From contig NZ_CP027190.1 of assembly GCF_002970915.1 (NCBI RefSeq), positions 992,001-1,056,000 of the forward strand: 64,000 nucleotides of DNA. Reading direction: 5' to 3'. The position numbers and the translations under genes were made by a program. The number at the start of each line of letters is the position of its first letter. Within the stretch, counting starts at the first letter, position 1. The notes under the pieces are model-generated. The model made no database searches, was not told where the DNA came from, and saw nothing but the letters and a program-made list of their open reading frames with translations. This DNA is from Lactobacillus sp. CBA3605. Its GTDB lineage: Bacteria; Bacillota; Bacilli; Lactobacillales; Lactobacillaceae. Of the stretch, positions 43,894-54,805 are shown in pieces.

Positions 43894-45815
43894 GTATTAA
43901 AAATCGATTTGTCTTTTCATTAGTGGTCTCGTTACCAATGTTAATTGAAATGATCCTCAGTCCCTGGGGAATCACCCTCCCAGGGCATGCTTGGACCATG
44001 TTCTTACTGACAACCGCAGTGATGTTAGTCGCAGGTGGCCCATTTTTACAAAGTGCTTGGGCGGCCTTTAAACACCATCATGCCAATATGGATACCTTAG
44101 TTGCAGTCGGCACGGTGACGGCTTACCTTTACAGTATTTACGCCATGCTTAATCATCAGGCGGTCTTCTTCGAAAGTGCTGCTTTCGTCGTAACATTCAT
44201 TTTACTTGGACAATACTTCGAAGATAAGATGAAGCATTCGGCCTCTGGCGCCGTTGAAAAGTTGCTCGATTTACAAGCCAAAGACGCCGAGGTCCTCCGG
44301 GCGGGACAATTGGTTAAAGTTCCGCTAACAGCGGTCGTCGTTGGCGATTTAATCCAAGTTAAACCCGGCCAAAAGATTGCGGTCGATGGCGTGATTACAA
44401 CCGGTAATTCAACGATTGATGAATCCATGGTTACTGGTGAAAGTATGCCGGTGACTAAAAGCGTCGGCGACCAAGTCATTGGTGCGACGATGAATACAAC
44501 TGGTACTTTTAGATTTAAAGCTAGCAAAGTTGGTAACGACACGTTACTGTCGCAAATTGTTGAAATGGTCAAAAAAGCCCAAACTAGTCATGCGCCAATT
44601 CAAAAAACGGTTGATAAAATCGCTGATATTTTCGTACCAACGGTTTTAATCATTGCAATCCTGACCTTTTTCACGTGGTATGTTCTCCTAGGTGCTAGCG
44701 CGGTCAACGCCATGTTATTTGCTGTTTCGGTCATTATTATTGCTTGTCCTTGCGCACTTGGTATTGCCACCCCGACCGCTTTAATGGTTGGAACTGGTCG
44801 CAGTGCCAAAATGGGTATTTTAATTAAAAACGGTGAAGTTCTAGAAGCTGCTAATACCATTAAAACCGTAGTCTTCGACAAAACCGGTACCATCACTATG
44901 GGCCAACCCCAAGTGACTGACATCATTGGCAATCAACCGCTGGTGTTACAAGTGGCGGCCCAACTAGAAGTCACTTCTGAACATCCCTTGGCTGCGGCCA
45001 TCTTAGCCCGAGCGAAAGCTGACGGTCTGTCGCCGCAACCAGCAACTGATTTTCAAGCCATTCAAGGTAAAGGGGTTCAAGCTAAGATTGGCGACCAAGC
45101 CGCCTTTATTGGCAACACGAAACTTTTAAATGACTATCAATTGACGAAATCACTTAGTCAACAGATGATTCAATTACAAAGCGAAGCTAAAACCGTAGTC
45201 ATGGTTGGCTTGGCCGGTCAAATTATTGGTTTAATTGCCATTCAAGATCAACCCAAACCAAGTTCGGCAACCGCGATTGCCGCCTTAAAACACCAAGGCT
45301 TACACACCGTAATGTTAACCGGTGATAATGAGCGGGTGGCGCAAGCCATTGCGCAACAAGTTGGCATTGACGATGTGATTGCGGACGTTTTACCTGGTGA
45401 CAAAGCTGACCACGTTAAAGCACTACAAGCGACTGGCGCAGTTGCTTTTGTTGGCGACGGTATCAATGACGCCCCCGCACTAACGACAGCCGATGTTGGG
45501 ATTGCGATGGGTTCCGGGACGGATATTGCCATCGAATCTGGCGGCATTGTCTTAGTCAAGAATGATTTACAAGACGTGGTTCGGGCCCTTGAAATTAGTC
45601 GTAAGACTTTTAATCGCATCAGGCTCAATCTATTCTGGGCTTTCATCTACAATACTTTAGGGATTCCGGTAGCTGCAGGCCTCTTCTTCAGCCTAGGCTT
45701 GAGTTTAAGCCCCGAACTAGCCGGTCTGGGTATGGCATTGAGTTCCTTATCAGTCGTTGCAAGTTCCCTACTATTAAACCAGGCCCATTTAACGACAACA
45801 CCGCAGGAGGCTTAA
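43890..45815 (+). CDS. copA: Copper-translocating P1B-type ATPase
   Basis: A 641-residue P-type ATPase. Membrane metal site CPC in IIACPCALG, phosphorylation DKTGT, nucleotide motif SEHPLAA, TGES actuator and GDGINDAP hinge are intact. It lacks an N-terminal heavy-metal-associated domain and begins directly with the first helices; two cupredoxin genes precede it instead. Export of Cu(I) is the expected role. The gene overlaps its predecessor by ATGA. Whether it should be called CopA or CopB cannot be fixed from sequence. Confidence 0.93.
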   Translation: MSIKNRFVFSLVVSLPMLIEMILSPWGITLPGHAWTMFLLTTAVMLVAGGPFLQSAWAAFKHHHANMDTLVAVGTVTAYLYSIYAMLNHQAVFFESAAFVVTFILLGQYFEDKMKHSASGAVEKLLDLQAKDAEVLRAGQLVKVPLTAVVVGDLIQVKPGQKIAVDGVITTGNSTIDESMVTGESMPVTKSVGDQVIGATMNTTGTFRFKASKVGNDTLLSQIVEMVKKAQTSHAPIQKTVDKIADIFVPTVLIIAILTFFTWYVLLGASAVNAMLFAVSVIIIACPCALGIATPTALMVGTGRSAKMGILIKNGEVLEAANTIKTVVFDKTGTITMGQPQVTDIIGNQPLVLQVAAQLEVTSEHPLAAAILARAKADGLSPQPATDFQAIQGKGVQAKIGDQAAFIGNTKLLNDYQLTKSLSQQMIQLQSEAKTVVMVGLAGQIIGLIAIQDQPKPSSATAIAALKHQGLHTVMLTGDNERVAQAIAQQVGIDDVIADVLPGDKADHVKALQATGAVAFVGDGINDAPALTTADVGIAMGSGTDIAIESGGIVLVKNDLQDVVRALEISRKTFNRIRLNLFWAFIYNTLGIPVAAGLFFSLGLSLSPELAGLGMALSSLSVVASSLLLNQAHLTTTPQEA

Positions 45816-45817
45816 CC

Positions 45818-45931
45818 ATGGCAGATAAATTTTTCACAAAAAAAACTGGCATCACGATTTTAGCCGCTTTGATTTGGATTGGCATTGCGACAGGTGGTGG
45901 CATCCTATTGACGCAACTATTTGGTCATTAA
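45818..45931 (+). CDS. 37-residue membrane peptide at the end of the copper operon
   Basis: A short ORF starting MADKFFTKKTG followed by one hydrophobic helix (ITILAALIWIGIATGGGILL) and a TQLFGH end. AGGAGG lies 7 bases before the ATG, only 3 bases after the ATPase stop, and the terminator starts 5 bases after its own stop. Position, ribosome site and composition support a real gene. The terminal His and lack of Cys/Met do not show metal binding. It may stabilise the ATPase, like other small P-type ATPase subunits such as KdpF; this is inference. Confidence 0.75.
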   Translation: MADKFFTKKTGITILAALIWIGIATGGGILLTQLFGH

Positions 45932-45935
45932 TCCT

Positions 45936-45986
45936 AAAAAAAGCACTTCGGATTTACGATAATTGTCGTAAATCCGAAGTGTTTTA
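45936..45986. terminator. Bidirectional terminator of the copper operon
   Basis: A near-perfect stem of about 16 bp (CACTTCGGATTTACGA with its complement), flanked by A7 and TTTT. Confidence 0.88.
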
Positions 45987-46026
45987 ATTTAGTGCTAGCT
46001 TAATTCAAGTTCAAATTAAGTTGTTT

Positions 46027-46245
46027 TTAAGCCTTTAAGAGCTTGGTAACTGCTGTTTTCAGCTGGTCATCATCCATGTTCATATAAGGCGCTACTTCGT
46101 CAGCAGTTTTATCCGTATCATGAGTATCCGCATCCATAAAGTGATTCCAAATCGCATCACGAACTGGCAACGTGGCGTCACTCCAATTAAATACATCCTT
46201 CATTGATTCGTCTAAAAGACTCGTTTTTTCAACATCTGTAGCCAT
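46027..46245 (-). CDS. Small acidic hypothetical protein
   Basis: A 72-residue soluble protein rich in Asp and helix formers (DVFNWSDATLPVRDAIWNHFMDADTHDTDKTADEV). No family recognised. Its ATG at 46245 follows AAGGAA by about 9 bases. It has no obvious operon partner; between the copper terminator and a protease gene. Confidence 0.7.
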   Translation of the reverse strand: MATDVEKTSLLDESMKDVFNWSDATLPVRDAIWNHFMDADTHDTDKTADEVAPYMNMDDDQLKTAVTKLLKA

Positions 46246-46393
46246 CAAAAACAACTTCCTTTCTAACTTGGTACACCTTTAGTATAGTCCGGATTGTTAA
46301 AATAGTTCAGATTTTGCTCGCAGATTTAACTCAAATTGGCTTAAATAACGTCATGGCTTTTTAATTAGCTTAGCTTTCAAATCCAAGTAGCCG

Positions 46394-47110
46394 TTAGCCT
46401 TGTTGATAGATAGCTTCTAAGCCAGCAATATCCGCCGTTGACAAGGTCGTTTTACCTTGGCTATAAGGATACATCACTGAACTAGTCGCTGAACTGTGAT
46501 CCAAGCCCAAAGCATGGCCGAGTTCATGAACCGCAACGGCGTCACTATACGACTGCGAATAATCAGCATTCAGACTCGCACTAGCTTTATTCTGGATTTT
46601 CTTCCCACGCCAATCAATCCGTTGAACAATTTCCGGCCCCCCATGGCCTAGTTCAATACTCGAATGATTAGTGGGCATTTTTTTATGATAACTTGAGAAA
46701 GTAATTTGGTTACGGCCGACTGGTGCGGTCCCAGCGACTAAGTGCACAATTCCAGTTTTATTATAGGTAGCAATTGCATCCTCAAAGACTTGTCGACCGG
46801 CCGCGGATAGCTTATTATCAAAATGATAGTAGTAAGTTGATGATAAGGTCACATCTTTAACAATCGATTCCGTGGGTGTCACTTTCATCTCAGCATTTGA
46901 CGTATTAGTTTTAGCAGTTTCCGCCTCTGTTTGGGCATGCTGCTTTTCATTATGACTGGCATTGGCTGCTTTAGTTGCAGCTGTCCAAGCCGTCGTTATT
47001 TGATCCTGATAATAGGTAGTGGCCGCCATGACGGCCGTTCGATTTTGAAATCCCCATACTATTGCAATAATTAGGACCAATGATCCGAACAACCGTTTAA
47101 AAAATTTCAC
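46394..47110 (-). CDS. Matrixin-like zinc metalloprotease (M10 type)
   Basis: A 238-residue exported or membrane-anchored protease. An N-terminal hydrophobic helix (SLVLIIAIVWGF) acts as signal or anchor, followed by an Ala/Lys/Glu-rich coiled segment to about residue 80. The catalytic domain has HExxHxxGxxH in AVHELGHALGLDH and a Met-turn SSVMYPYSQG. No propeptide cysteine switch is visible. Such small matrixins occur in lactobacilli; the substrate, perhaps a surface protein, is unknown. Confidence 0.9.
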   Translation of the reverse strand: MKFFKRLFGSLVLIIAIVWGFQNRTAVMAATTYYQDQITTAWTAATKAANASHNEKQHAQTEAETAKTNTSNAEMKVTPTESIVKDVTLSSTYYYHFDNKLSAAGRQVFEDAIATYNKTGIVHLVAGTAPVGRNQITFSSYHKKMPTNHSSIELGHGGPEIVQRIDWRGKKIQNKASASLNADYSQSYSDAVAVHELGHALGLDHSSATSSVMYPYSQGKTTLSTADIAGLEAIYQQG

Positions 47111-47206
47111 TTTGGATACCCCTTTACTACTGTTGACTGTTCAAACGAACATGACATAACTTTAGATTATATTTATAACATAAATTTATAACACAAACAA
47201 ATCAAC

Positions 47207-47369
47207 TTCAAGTAAAAAAAACCAAATAAAAGCAAGAAATCGCTTTTAATTTGGGTTTTTATAGTTAAAAAGCCTTAGATTTTAATATCCAAGGCTTTTA
47301 CTCAATATAAATTAAAATTATATTACATTTGTTTTGATGGCTGGTAAAACATACATTTTTTACCAGCCG
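47207..47369 (-). terminator. Three successive hairpins downstream of the hydrolase gene
   Basis: In minus-strand order: GGCTGGTAAAA/TTTTACCAGCC (47339-47369, no T tract), AAAAGCCTT/AAGGCTTTT (about 47269-47301, T5) and a stem ending in T7 (about 47207-47251). The last two look like tandem terminators. No ORF lies in the 314-base gap. Confidence 0.7.
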
Positions 47370-47424
47370 TTCAGGCTAACTCAATCATGAATAAGTTAAT
47401 AATTGACTCCAACCACATACCGAC

Positions 47425-48267
47425 TTATTTTAAGCCTAAAGTTAAAAAACTTTCAATTTCAGCGACCGACTCTTTTGGAAATTGAAACAACGCACCATGT
47501 CCGGCATCTGGATAAATAGTTAATTGACTATTAGGGATATATTGCGTTAACGCCGTGGCATTCTCGACTGGCACCATAATGTCACTATCGCCATGCATAA
47601 TTAAAGTTGGCTGCGTGATTGTCTCAAGTGGTTCACGATGACTAGCTCCCCACTGCCTGATAGCTTTTAATTGATTCAAATAGCTCAGCAATCCTATCGC
47701 TTTGTCTCGATTAGTTCGTCGTAATTTTAATCGTTTTAAATATTCAGTTGCGCGTTGTTGACCATTGGGCGTCGCTGTGAAAAATAAATATCGCTTAATA
47801 TCTTTGAAAGTTAAACCAGCTCGAAGGATTGATAGATTGGTAATCTTAGCGATTTCAGTGATTCCTGGGCCGCCCTGGGGACCAGTGCTAACCAAGATTA
47901 ATTTTTTTATCAGTCCCGGATAGGTCAATCCAATTGCTTGGGCAACCATACCGCCCATTGATAAACCCAAGATATTAACAGGCGCTAAATTTAAGGCATC
48001 AATAAATACCACACAAGCCGTCGCCATTTCGGCCATCGTGCTGGGTGTTTTCCCACCCGACAATCCAATCCCGCTACCATCGAAAACAATCACCCTGAAT
48101 TTTTGTGCCAAGCCATCAATAATTTCAGGATCCCAATTATCTAAGTTAGCTGATAAATGAGGTAGTAATACTAAAGGCTCACCCTCCTGTGGACCTAATG
48201 CACGATAAGCAATCTGATTGCCTCTGGTATCTGCTACAAATGAATTTGGTGTATCAATATAAGTCAT
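47425..48267 (-). CDS. Alpha/beta hydrolase
   Basis: A 280-residue hydrolase of the alpha/beta fold. Nucleophile serine in GLSMGG, acid aspartate in MHGDSDIMVP and histidine in DAGHGALFQ complete the triad; the oxyanion region is VLLPHLSANLDNWDP. The HLSA motif and overall length resemble esterases or haloperoxidase-like hydrolases. Substrate is unknown. AGGTGA precedes the ATG at 48267; the frame extends to 48309 without a site. It is divergent from the GGDEF-EAL gene. Confidence 0.87.
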   Translation of the reverse strand: MTYIDTPNSFVADTRGNQIAYRALGPQEGEPLVLLPHLSANLDNWDPEIIDGLAQKFRVIVFDGSGIGLSGGKTPSTMAEMATACVVFIDALNLAPVNILGLSMGGMVAQAIGLTYPGLIKKLILVSTGPQGGPGITEIAKITNLSILRAGLTFKDIKRYLFFTATPNGQQRATEYLKRLKLRRTNRDKAIGLLSYLNQLKAIRQWGASHREPLETITQPTLIMHGDSDIMVPVENATALTQYIPNSQLTIYPDAGHGALFQFPKESVAEIESFLTLGLK

Positions 48268-48565
48268 GTTGTCACCTATCTTTCTATATTTAATAACCCA
48301 CTGCGCCAAATTACCTTTCTAAGTTACTTTTTTTATATTTTGTAACTATAGTAAACTTTTAAGCAACCGAAATCAATGATTACAACCAAAAAAAATCATC
48401 ACAATTTACAGTCAATAGTTAACTTTTTTCTAATGATTAATTTTGACGATGGTTGTAAACTAATAAATGACTAATTAAATCTAATTGGACGGTTGAAAGA
48501 AGGAAATCATCATCACCTATTCAGAATTCGGACCAAGCGTAGGTATCATTTGGATTGTTCAATTA

Positions 48566-50356
48566 ATGGTGGCCTGTTTTTTCATCGTCGGCTATCTGGC
48601 AGACTCAACTCGCGTTTGGAATATCGCATTTCATGCCAATTATGCAACCGAACGCCAACACCGTGTAAACCGTATCTTATTAACGGTGATGGCCCTAACA
48701 GTCGGTGGCATCTTGCACTTCACAGGCTATATCATGGGACCCAACGCAATGTTATTCCATAATCTTAGTTTATTTGTCTTGGTTCTATCCTTATTAGACG
48801 ACGGCATTAACTTAGGCGAATACTTATTGCGTAGTATCGGTGTGTTTACCATCTTCATCATGCATAATACGGATTATTTCTATCGCCCTGAATTCTTTTT
48901 GGGCCTCTTATTTTTCATAACCATGGTTATCGTAGTCCGACGGCATGCCGCTAAAATTCATTACAGCGCTGTCAACTTCACCGGCTTAATGCTGACAACC
49001 GGTCTGGCCTTGTGGCTCACGATTCCAGTGCATTCTGGCGGCATGTTAGTGACTAATTCACTGCGAATTGAAGCTATTTTAATGTTCAGTATCATGACAT
49101 TATTTACCTTTCATTATCAAAAAGATGTTCACGAAAAAACCATCGAAAATCGTCGCATTGAAAAAATGGCCAGCTATGACGTCCTAACTAACACGAAGAA
49201 TTACGCTGAATACCAACAAGAAATCGTTGGTTTGTTCAATACCGCAACGAAAAACAACGACCCCTTAACGCTCGTTCAATTTGACATTGATCATTTCAAA
49301 CAAGTCAACGATACCTATGGTCATTTAGCTGGCAATGCGGTGTTGGTCCGCGTGGCTAAAGTGATGAATGCCGTCCTGCGTAATGAACAACTTAATTACC
49401 AACTCTATCGAACCGGTGGGGAAGAATTCACCCTCGCCATGCCTAATCAGGTGCCAAACGATGTATTAGCAGCCGTAAAAAAGGGCTGGGATACCATTCG
49501 TAAAACCGAATTTGATTACGAAGGTCATCACATCAAAGTAACGATTTCCATCGGCATCACCCAACTAGTTGCGACCGATCAAACGATTGATGATACATAT
49601 CGGCGCGCTGATGAAAATCTGTATCAATCAAAACACGCTGGTCGTGATGCGATTACCGTTGAAGGTAAAACTGTCATCCAAGCGCGTCAGTCTAAAGAAT
49701 TAGTTGCTTTATATGCCTTCTTCATGCAAAAGATTGTCACCATGCCTGATTTCACTGATTATCGGCACGAATTGCTACTCCGAATTTATGATAGTAAAAA
49801 TGAACAATGGATCTTACCGGATTCATTTGAAATCACGGTGGCGACCCAGATTGCCTTAATGCAACACGCCATGCGAATTAACGATGAACGTTGTATCAGC
49901 TTAAACCTGACCTTGGCTCAATTTACTGACCCAAAGGTTGCCCAACAATTAGCCGCTTTTAAGCAGGAAACCGATGGTCCGGATTCATTTACCGTTGAAC
50001 TAACCGAAGTGCCAACGGTGGCCATCTTCAAAAAGATTAGCCGGATTTACCAAGCCGCAGACATTAAAATCGAACTTGATGACGTTGGCTCTGATAACAC
50101 TTACGATACTATTGAACCCCTCTTGCCCTATGCGGATGGCTTGAAATTTGCCATGCAGAATTTCCGACAAACTCATCAACCGACTGCTCAAATGGCTGAT
50201 CAGATTCGGTTCTGGTATGCTTTAGCGAAAAAAAATAACCTGACCTTTATTTTGGAAGGCATTGAAAGTCAAGCAGACTTAACCATTGTCAAAGAACTTG
50301 GCATTCAATATGTTCAAGGCTATTACTTTGGTCAACCTGAACTCCCCCGCATCTAA
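48566..50356 (+). CDS. GGDEF-EAL dual-domain c-di-GMP enzyme
   Basis: A roughly 596-residue protein with an N-terminal membrane module (about six helices to residue 180), a GGDEF domain (VQFDIDHFKQVNDTYGH, RTGGEEF) and an EAL domain. The EAL residues are largely kept: HELLLR, SLNLTL, VELTE, IELDDVGS, LKFAMQ, LEGIES and YVQGYYFGQP. It may make, break or switch between both. The first standard start is ATG 48566, without a good ribosome site; AAGGA at 48500 sits 4-7 bases before ATC codons at 48509 and 48512, and reading from there completes the first helix. The start is uncertain. Confidence 0.9.
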   Translation: MVACFFIVGYLADSTRVWNIAFHANYATERQHRVNRILLTVMALTVGGILHFTGYIMGPNAMLFHNLSLFVLVLSLLDDGINLGEYLLRSIGVFTIFIMHNTDYFYRPEFFLGLLFFITMVIVVRRHAAKIHYSAVNFTGLMLTTGLALWLTIPVHSGGMLVTNSLRIEAILMFSIMTLFTFHYQKDVHEKTIENRRIEKMASYDVLTNTKNYAEYQQEIVGLFNTATKNNDPLTLVQFDIDHFKQVNDTYGHLAGNAVLVRVAKVMNAVLRNEQLNYQLYRTGGEEFTLAMPNQVPNDVLAAVKKGWDTIRKTEFDYEGHHIKVTISIGITQLVATDQTIDDTYRRADENLYQSKHAGRDAITVEGKTVIQARQSKELVALYAFFMQKIVTMPDFTDYRHELLLRIYDSKNEQWILPDSFEITVATQIALMQHAMRINDERCISLNLTLAQFTDPKVAQQLAAFKQETDGPDSFTVELTEVPTVAIFKKISRIYQAADIKIELDDVGSDNTYDTIEPLLPYADGLKFAMQNFRQTHQPTAQMADQIRFWYALAKKNNLTFILEGIESQADLTIVKELGIQYVQGYYFGQPELPRI

Positions 50357-50362
50357 CACACC

Positions 50363-50395
50363 AATCGACCTGTTTCAATTAAGGTCGATTTTTTT
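50363..50395 (+). terminator. Terminator of the GGDEF-EAL gene
   Basis: AATCGACCT and AGGTCGATT with seven T, 7 bases after the stop. Confidence 0.85.
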
Positions 50396-50457
50396 GTGAC
50401 CATTAACTGGCCGCTGAACAGGGTTTTGTCATCGCTCAGCAAAAGCGGTATCATTTA

Positions 50458-50471
50458 AGAAAGCGTTTTCT
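50458..50471 (+). promoter_or_regulatory. cre site upstream of the glycerol operon
   Basis: AGAAAGCGTTTTCT matches the CcpA cre consensus at 12 of 14 positions, 125 bases before glpK. It implies carbon catabolite repression of glycerol use. Confidence 0.7.
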
Positions 50472-50589
50472 TTGACGTATACAGGTCGCTTATGTTACGT
50501 TTAGCTCACGATAATTGTTCGCCAATTAATTGTAAACAATTAAAGTTTTAGCCTTTATTGATTCATACTAATTCAAGGTCAGGAAGTGA

Positions 50590-52113
<1,524 letters not shown>

Positions 52114-52126
52114 GGGAGGAACTATC

Positions 52127-53956
52127 ATGGCTTTTTCAGCAACGACTCGCAAACAAAATATTGACCGACTTCAAAATGAAACTTTGGATTTATTAGTGAT
52201 TGGCGGTGGGATTACTGGTGCCGGGGTCGCCATTCAGGCCAGTGCGATGAATATGCATACCGGCCTCATTGAAATGCAAGACTTCGCGGCGGGAACCTCA
52301 TCACGCTCTACCAAGCTGGTTCACGGTGGCATTCGCTACCTCAAAACCTTTGACGTTAGTGTGGTCGCTGACACTGTAAAAGAACGGGCAGTTGTCCAGG
52401 GAATTGCGCCACACATTCCAACGCCTGACCCAATGTTGTTACCAATCTATGCAGAACCAGGCGCAACCTTTGACCTCTTCTCCGTTAAAGTGGCGATGGA
52501 TTTATATGATAAGTTAGCGGATGTCACTGATCCAAAATATACTAACTATACGTTATCCCCCGAAGAAGTCTTACAACGTGAACCTCAATTAAACCCTAAA
52601 AACTTAGTTGGCGGCGGGGTTTATCTCGACTATCGTAATAACGACGCTCGGCTAGTCATTGAAAACATCAAAAAGGCGCATGAAAATGGTGGTATTATGG
52701 CTAGTCACGTTAAAGCCATTGGTTTTATTCACGATGACCAAGGCCAACTCATCGGTGTTAAAGCGCAAGACATGCTGACTGGCAACGAATTTACGATTCA
52801 TGCTCATGTCATCATCAACACGACTGGTCCATGGTCCGATACGGTACGTGAATATGCCACAGAACCCGACTTCAAACCACAGATGCGTCCAACCAAAGGC
52901 GTTCACCTCGTTGTCGATTCTGCTAAATTACCGGTACCACAGCCCACTTACTTTGACTCCGGCGATCAAGACGGCCGTATGATTTTCGTGGTTCCTCGTG
53001 AAAATAAGACTTACTTTGGCACAACTGATACAGATTACCATGGTGACTTTCAACATCCGACGGTTACCCAAGCCGACGTTGATTACTTACTTGGTATTAT
53101 CAATGCCCGCTACCCTAGTGCTAACTTAACTTTAGCTGATATTGAAGCTAGTTGGGCCGGATTACGACCACTAATCGCCGCCAATGGGAGTTCTGATTAC
53201 AATGGCGGAAACTCCGGTAAGCTTAGTGATAAGAGCTTCAACCGCGTCATTGCGGCTGTCGATCAATTCGAAAATCAACAAGCTAGTCGGGCTGATGTTG
53301 AAGCGGTCCTAAACGACTTAGAAAGTGCCTTAGCAGAAAATAAGTTGAATCCGTCTGCGGTCTCTCGTGGTAGCGCTTTAACGAGTAGTCCCGATGGCTT
53401 ACTCACCTTAGCCGGCGGTAAATTAACCGATTATCGAAAAATGGCTGCCGGGGCGATGGCGTTAGTGACGCGCTTACTCGCAACTAAGTTCAACCAGCGT
53501 TTCAGTCCCATTAATTCAAAGAATCTGCCGGTATCCGGGGGCGATATTGATCCACATAACGTCGAAGCAACCCTCGCCTTTTACGCCAAACAAGGTATCG
53601 ACAACGGCTTAACAGAAGCAGCAGCACTCCGGATTGCACAATTATATGGGTCCAACGCCGCCCGTGTCTTTAGCTTAATTGGTAAAATTGAGCCAACCCA
53701 TGGACTGAGCTTAGCCGAAACCATCAGTTTACACTACGCTTTAGATGAAGAAATGACGCTTTCACCGGTTGACTATTTGCTCCGCCGAACGAATCATCTA
53801 TTATTCATGCGTGATAGTATCGACAACATTAAGACTGGTGTCATTGACACCCTCGGCGATTATTTAGACTGGGATGCAGCCACCAAGCAGGCGCAAACCG
53901 ATCAACTTAATCAAGTCATTGCAGAATCCGACCTGGCTGCTTTAAAGCAACGTTAG
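52127..53956 (+). CDS. glpD: FAD-dependent glycerol-3-phosphate dehydrogenase/oxidase
   Basis: A 609-residue flavoprotein oxidising glycerol-3-phosphate to dihydroxyacetone phosphate. The dinucleotide fold VIGGGITGAGVAIQASAMNM and signature SSRSTKLVHGGIRYL are clear. Length and the inserted segment around residues 350-430 match the GlpO-type alpha-glycerophosphate oxidases of lactic acid bacteria, which reduce oxygen to hydrogen peroxide, so glpO would also be apt. The ATG at 52127 follows GGGAGGA; the longer frame overlaps glpK. Starts 13 bases after glpK. Confidence 0.94.
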   Translation: MAFSATTRKQNIDRLQNETLDLLVIGGGITGAGVAIQASAMNMHTGLIEMQDFAAGTSSRSTKLVHGGIRYLKTFDVSVVADTVKERAVVQGIAPHIPTPDPMLLPIYAEPGATFDLFSVKVAMDLYDKLADVTDPKYTNYTLSPEEVLQREPQLNPKNLVGGGVYLDYRNNDARLVIENIKKAHENGGIMASHVKAIGFIHDDQGQLIGVKAQDMLTGNEFTIHAHVIINTTGPWSDTVREYATEPDFKPQMRPTKGVHLVVDSAKLPVPQPTYFDSGDQDGRMIFVVPRENKTYFGTTDTDYHGDFQHPTVTQADVDYLLGIINARYPSANLTLADIEASWAGLRPLIAANGSSDYNGGNSGKLSDKSFNRVIAAVDQFENQQASRADVEAVLNDLESALAENKLNPSAVSRGSALTSSPDGLLTLAGGKLTDYRKMAAGAMALVTRLLATKFNQRFSPINSKNLPVSGGDIDPHNVEATLAFYAKQGIDNGLTEAAALRIAQLYGSNAARVFSLIGKIEPTHGLSLAETISLHYALDEEMTLSPVDYLLRRTNHLLFMRDSIDNIKTGVIDTLGDYLDWDAATKQAQTDQLNQVIAESDLAALKQR

Positions 53957-53972
53957 GATGAGGTGAGTAATC

Positions 53973-54692
53973 ATGAAAGATCCACTGATTTTTCAATTAT
54001 TAGGTGAATTTCTAGGTACCTTTATCTTGATTCTACTGGGCGACGGCGTGGTAGCTGGCGTTTCACTGAATAAATCGAAAGCGCAAGGTGCTGGTTGGAT
54101 CGCGATTGCCCTTGGTTGGGGGCTTGCTGTTACCATTGGGGTTTACTGTTCAAGCTTTCTCAGCCCGGCCCATCTGAATCCTGCCGTATCCTTAGGGATG
54201 GCCGTTGCCGGTCTATTTCCTTGGCAATTTGTCTTACCTTACACGGTAGCCCAAATTGCCGGGGGCCTGCTAGGGGGAATTGTCGTTTGGCTCCACTACT
54301 ATCCCCATTGGCAAGCAACTGATGACGCCACCGCCATTTTAGGAATCTTCGCCACTGGTCCTGGCATCCGTAACTATTTCTGGAACTTTATCAGCGAAGT
54401 CATCGGTACCTTTGTCCTCGTCTTTGGCCTTTTAGCTTTTACCAAAGGTCAGTTCACTGCGGGGCTTAATCCAATGGTGGTCGGGCTTTTAATTACCGCA
54501 ATCGGGCTCTCCTTAGGTGGGACGACCGGTTACGCAATTAATCCGGCTCGAGACTTAGGGCCACGGATTGCGCACGCTATCCTCCCCATCGCCAACAAAG
54601 GAACTTCTGATTGGGCCTATAGCTGGGTGCCAATCGTTGGCCCACTAGCTGGAGGCTTGTTAGGCGCTGGCTTGTTCGCACTACTACCTTAA
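53973..54692 (+). CDS. glpF: Glycerol uptake facilitator (MIP family)
   Basis: A 239-residue channel with six helices and two NPA motifs (AHLNPAVSLG and AINPARDLGPR). The Asp after the second NPA (PARD) is typical of glyceroporins. It admits glycerol for GlpK. 16 bases after glpD/O; followed by a hairpin terminator. Confidence 0.96.
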   Translation: MKDPLIFQLLGEFLGTFILILLGDGVVAGVSLNKSKAQGAGWIAIALGWGLAVTIGVYCSSFLSPAHLNPAVSLGMAVAGLFPWQFVLPYTVAQIAGGLLGGIVVWLHYYPHWQATDDATAILGIFATGPGIRNYFWNFISEVIGTFVLVFGLLAFTKGQFTAGLNPMVVGLLITAIGLSLGGTTGYAINPARDLGPRIAHAILPIANKGTSDWAYSWVPIVGPLAGGLLGAGLFALLP

Positions 54693-54704
54693 AATTTAGC
54701 AAAA

Positions 54705-54756
54705 AAAATAATTGTTTCAAGAAATTATAAAATTCCTGAAACAATTATTTTCTTTT
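54705..54756 (+). terminator. Terminator (dispersed hairpin family, copy 4)
   Basis: AATAATTGTTTCAAGAAATT against AATTCCTGAAACAATTATT, T-rich tail TTCTTTT. The most diverged family member; compensating changes keep the stem. Confidence 0.8.
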
Positions 54757-54805
54757 GTCATTAAGGATGCCAAGCTCGTTCTACTTTCATATTATTGTTC
54801 GCAAA

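Noticed and set aside
44156..44572. Minus-strand ORF of 138 codons opposite copA
   Set aside because: Antisense shadow with no start signal; the copA frame has all P-type ATPase motifs.
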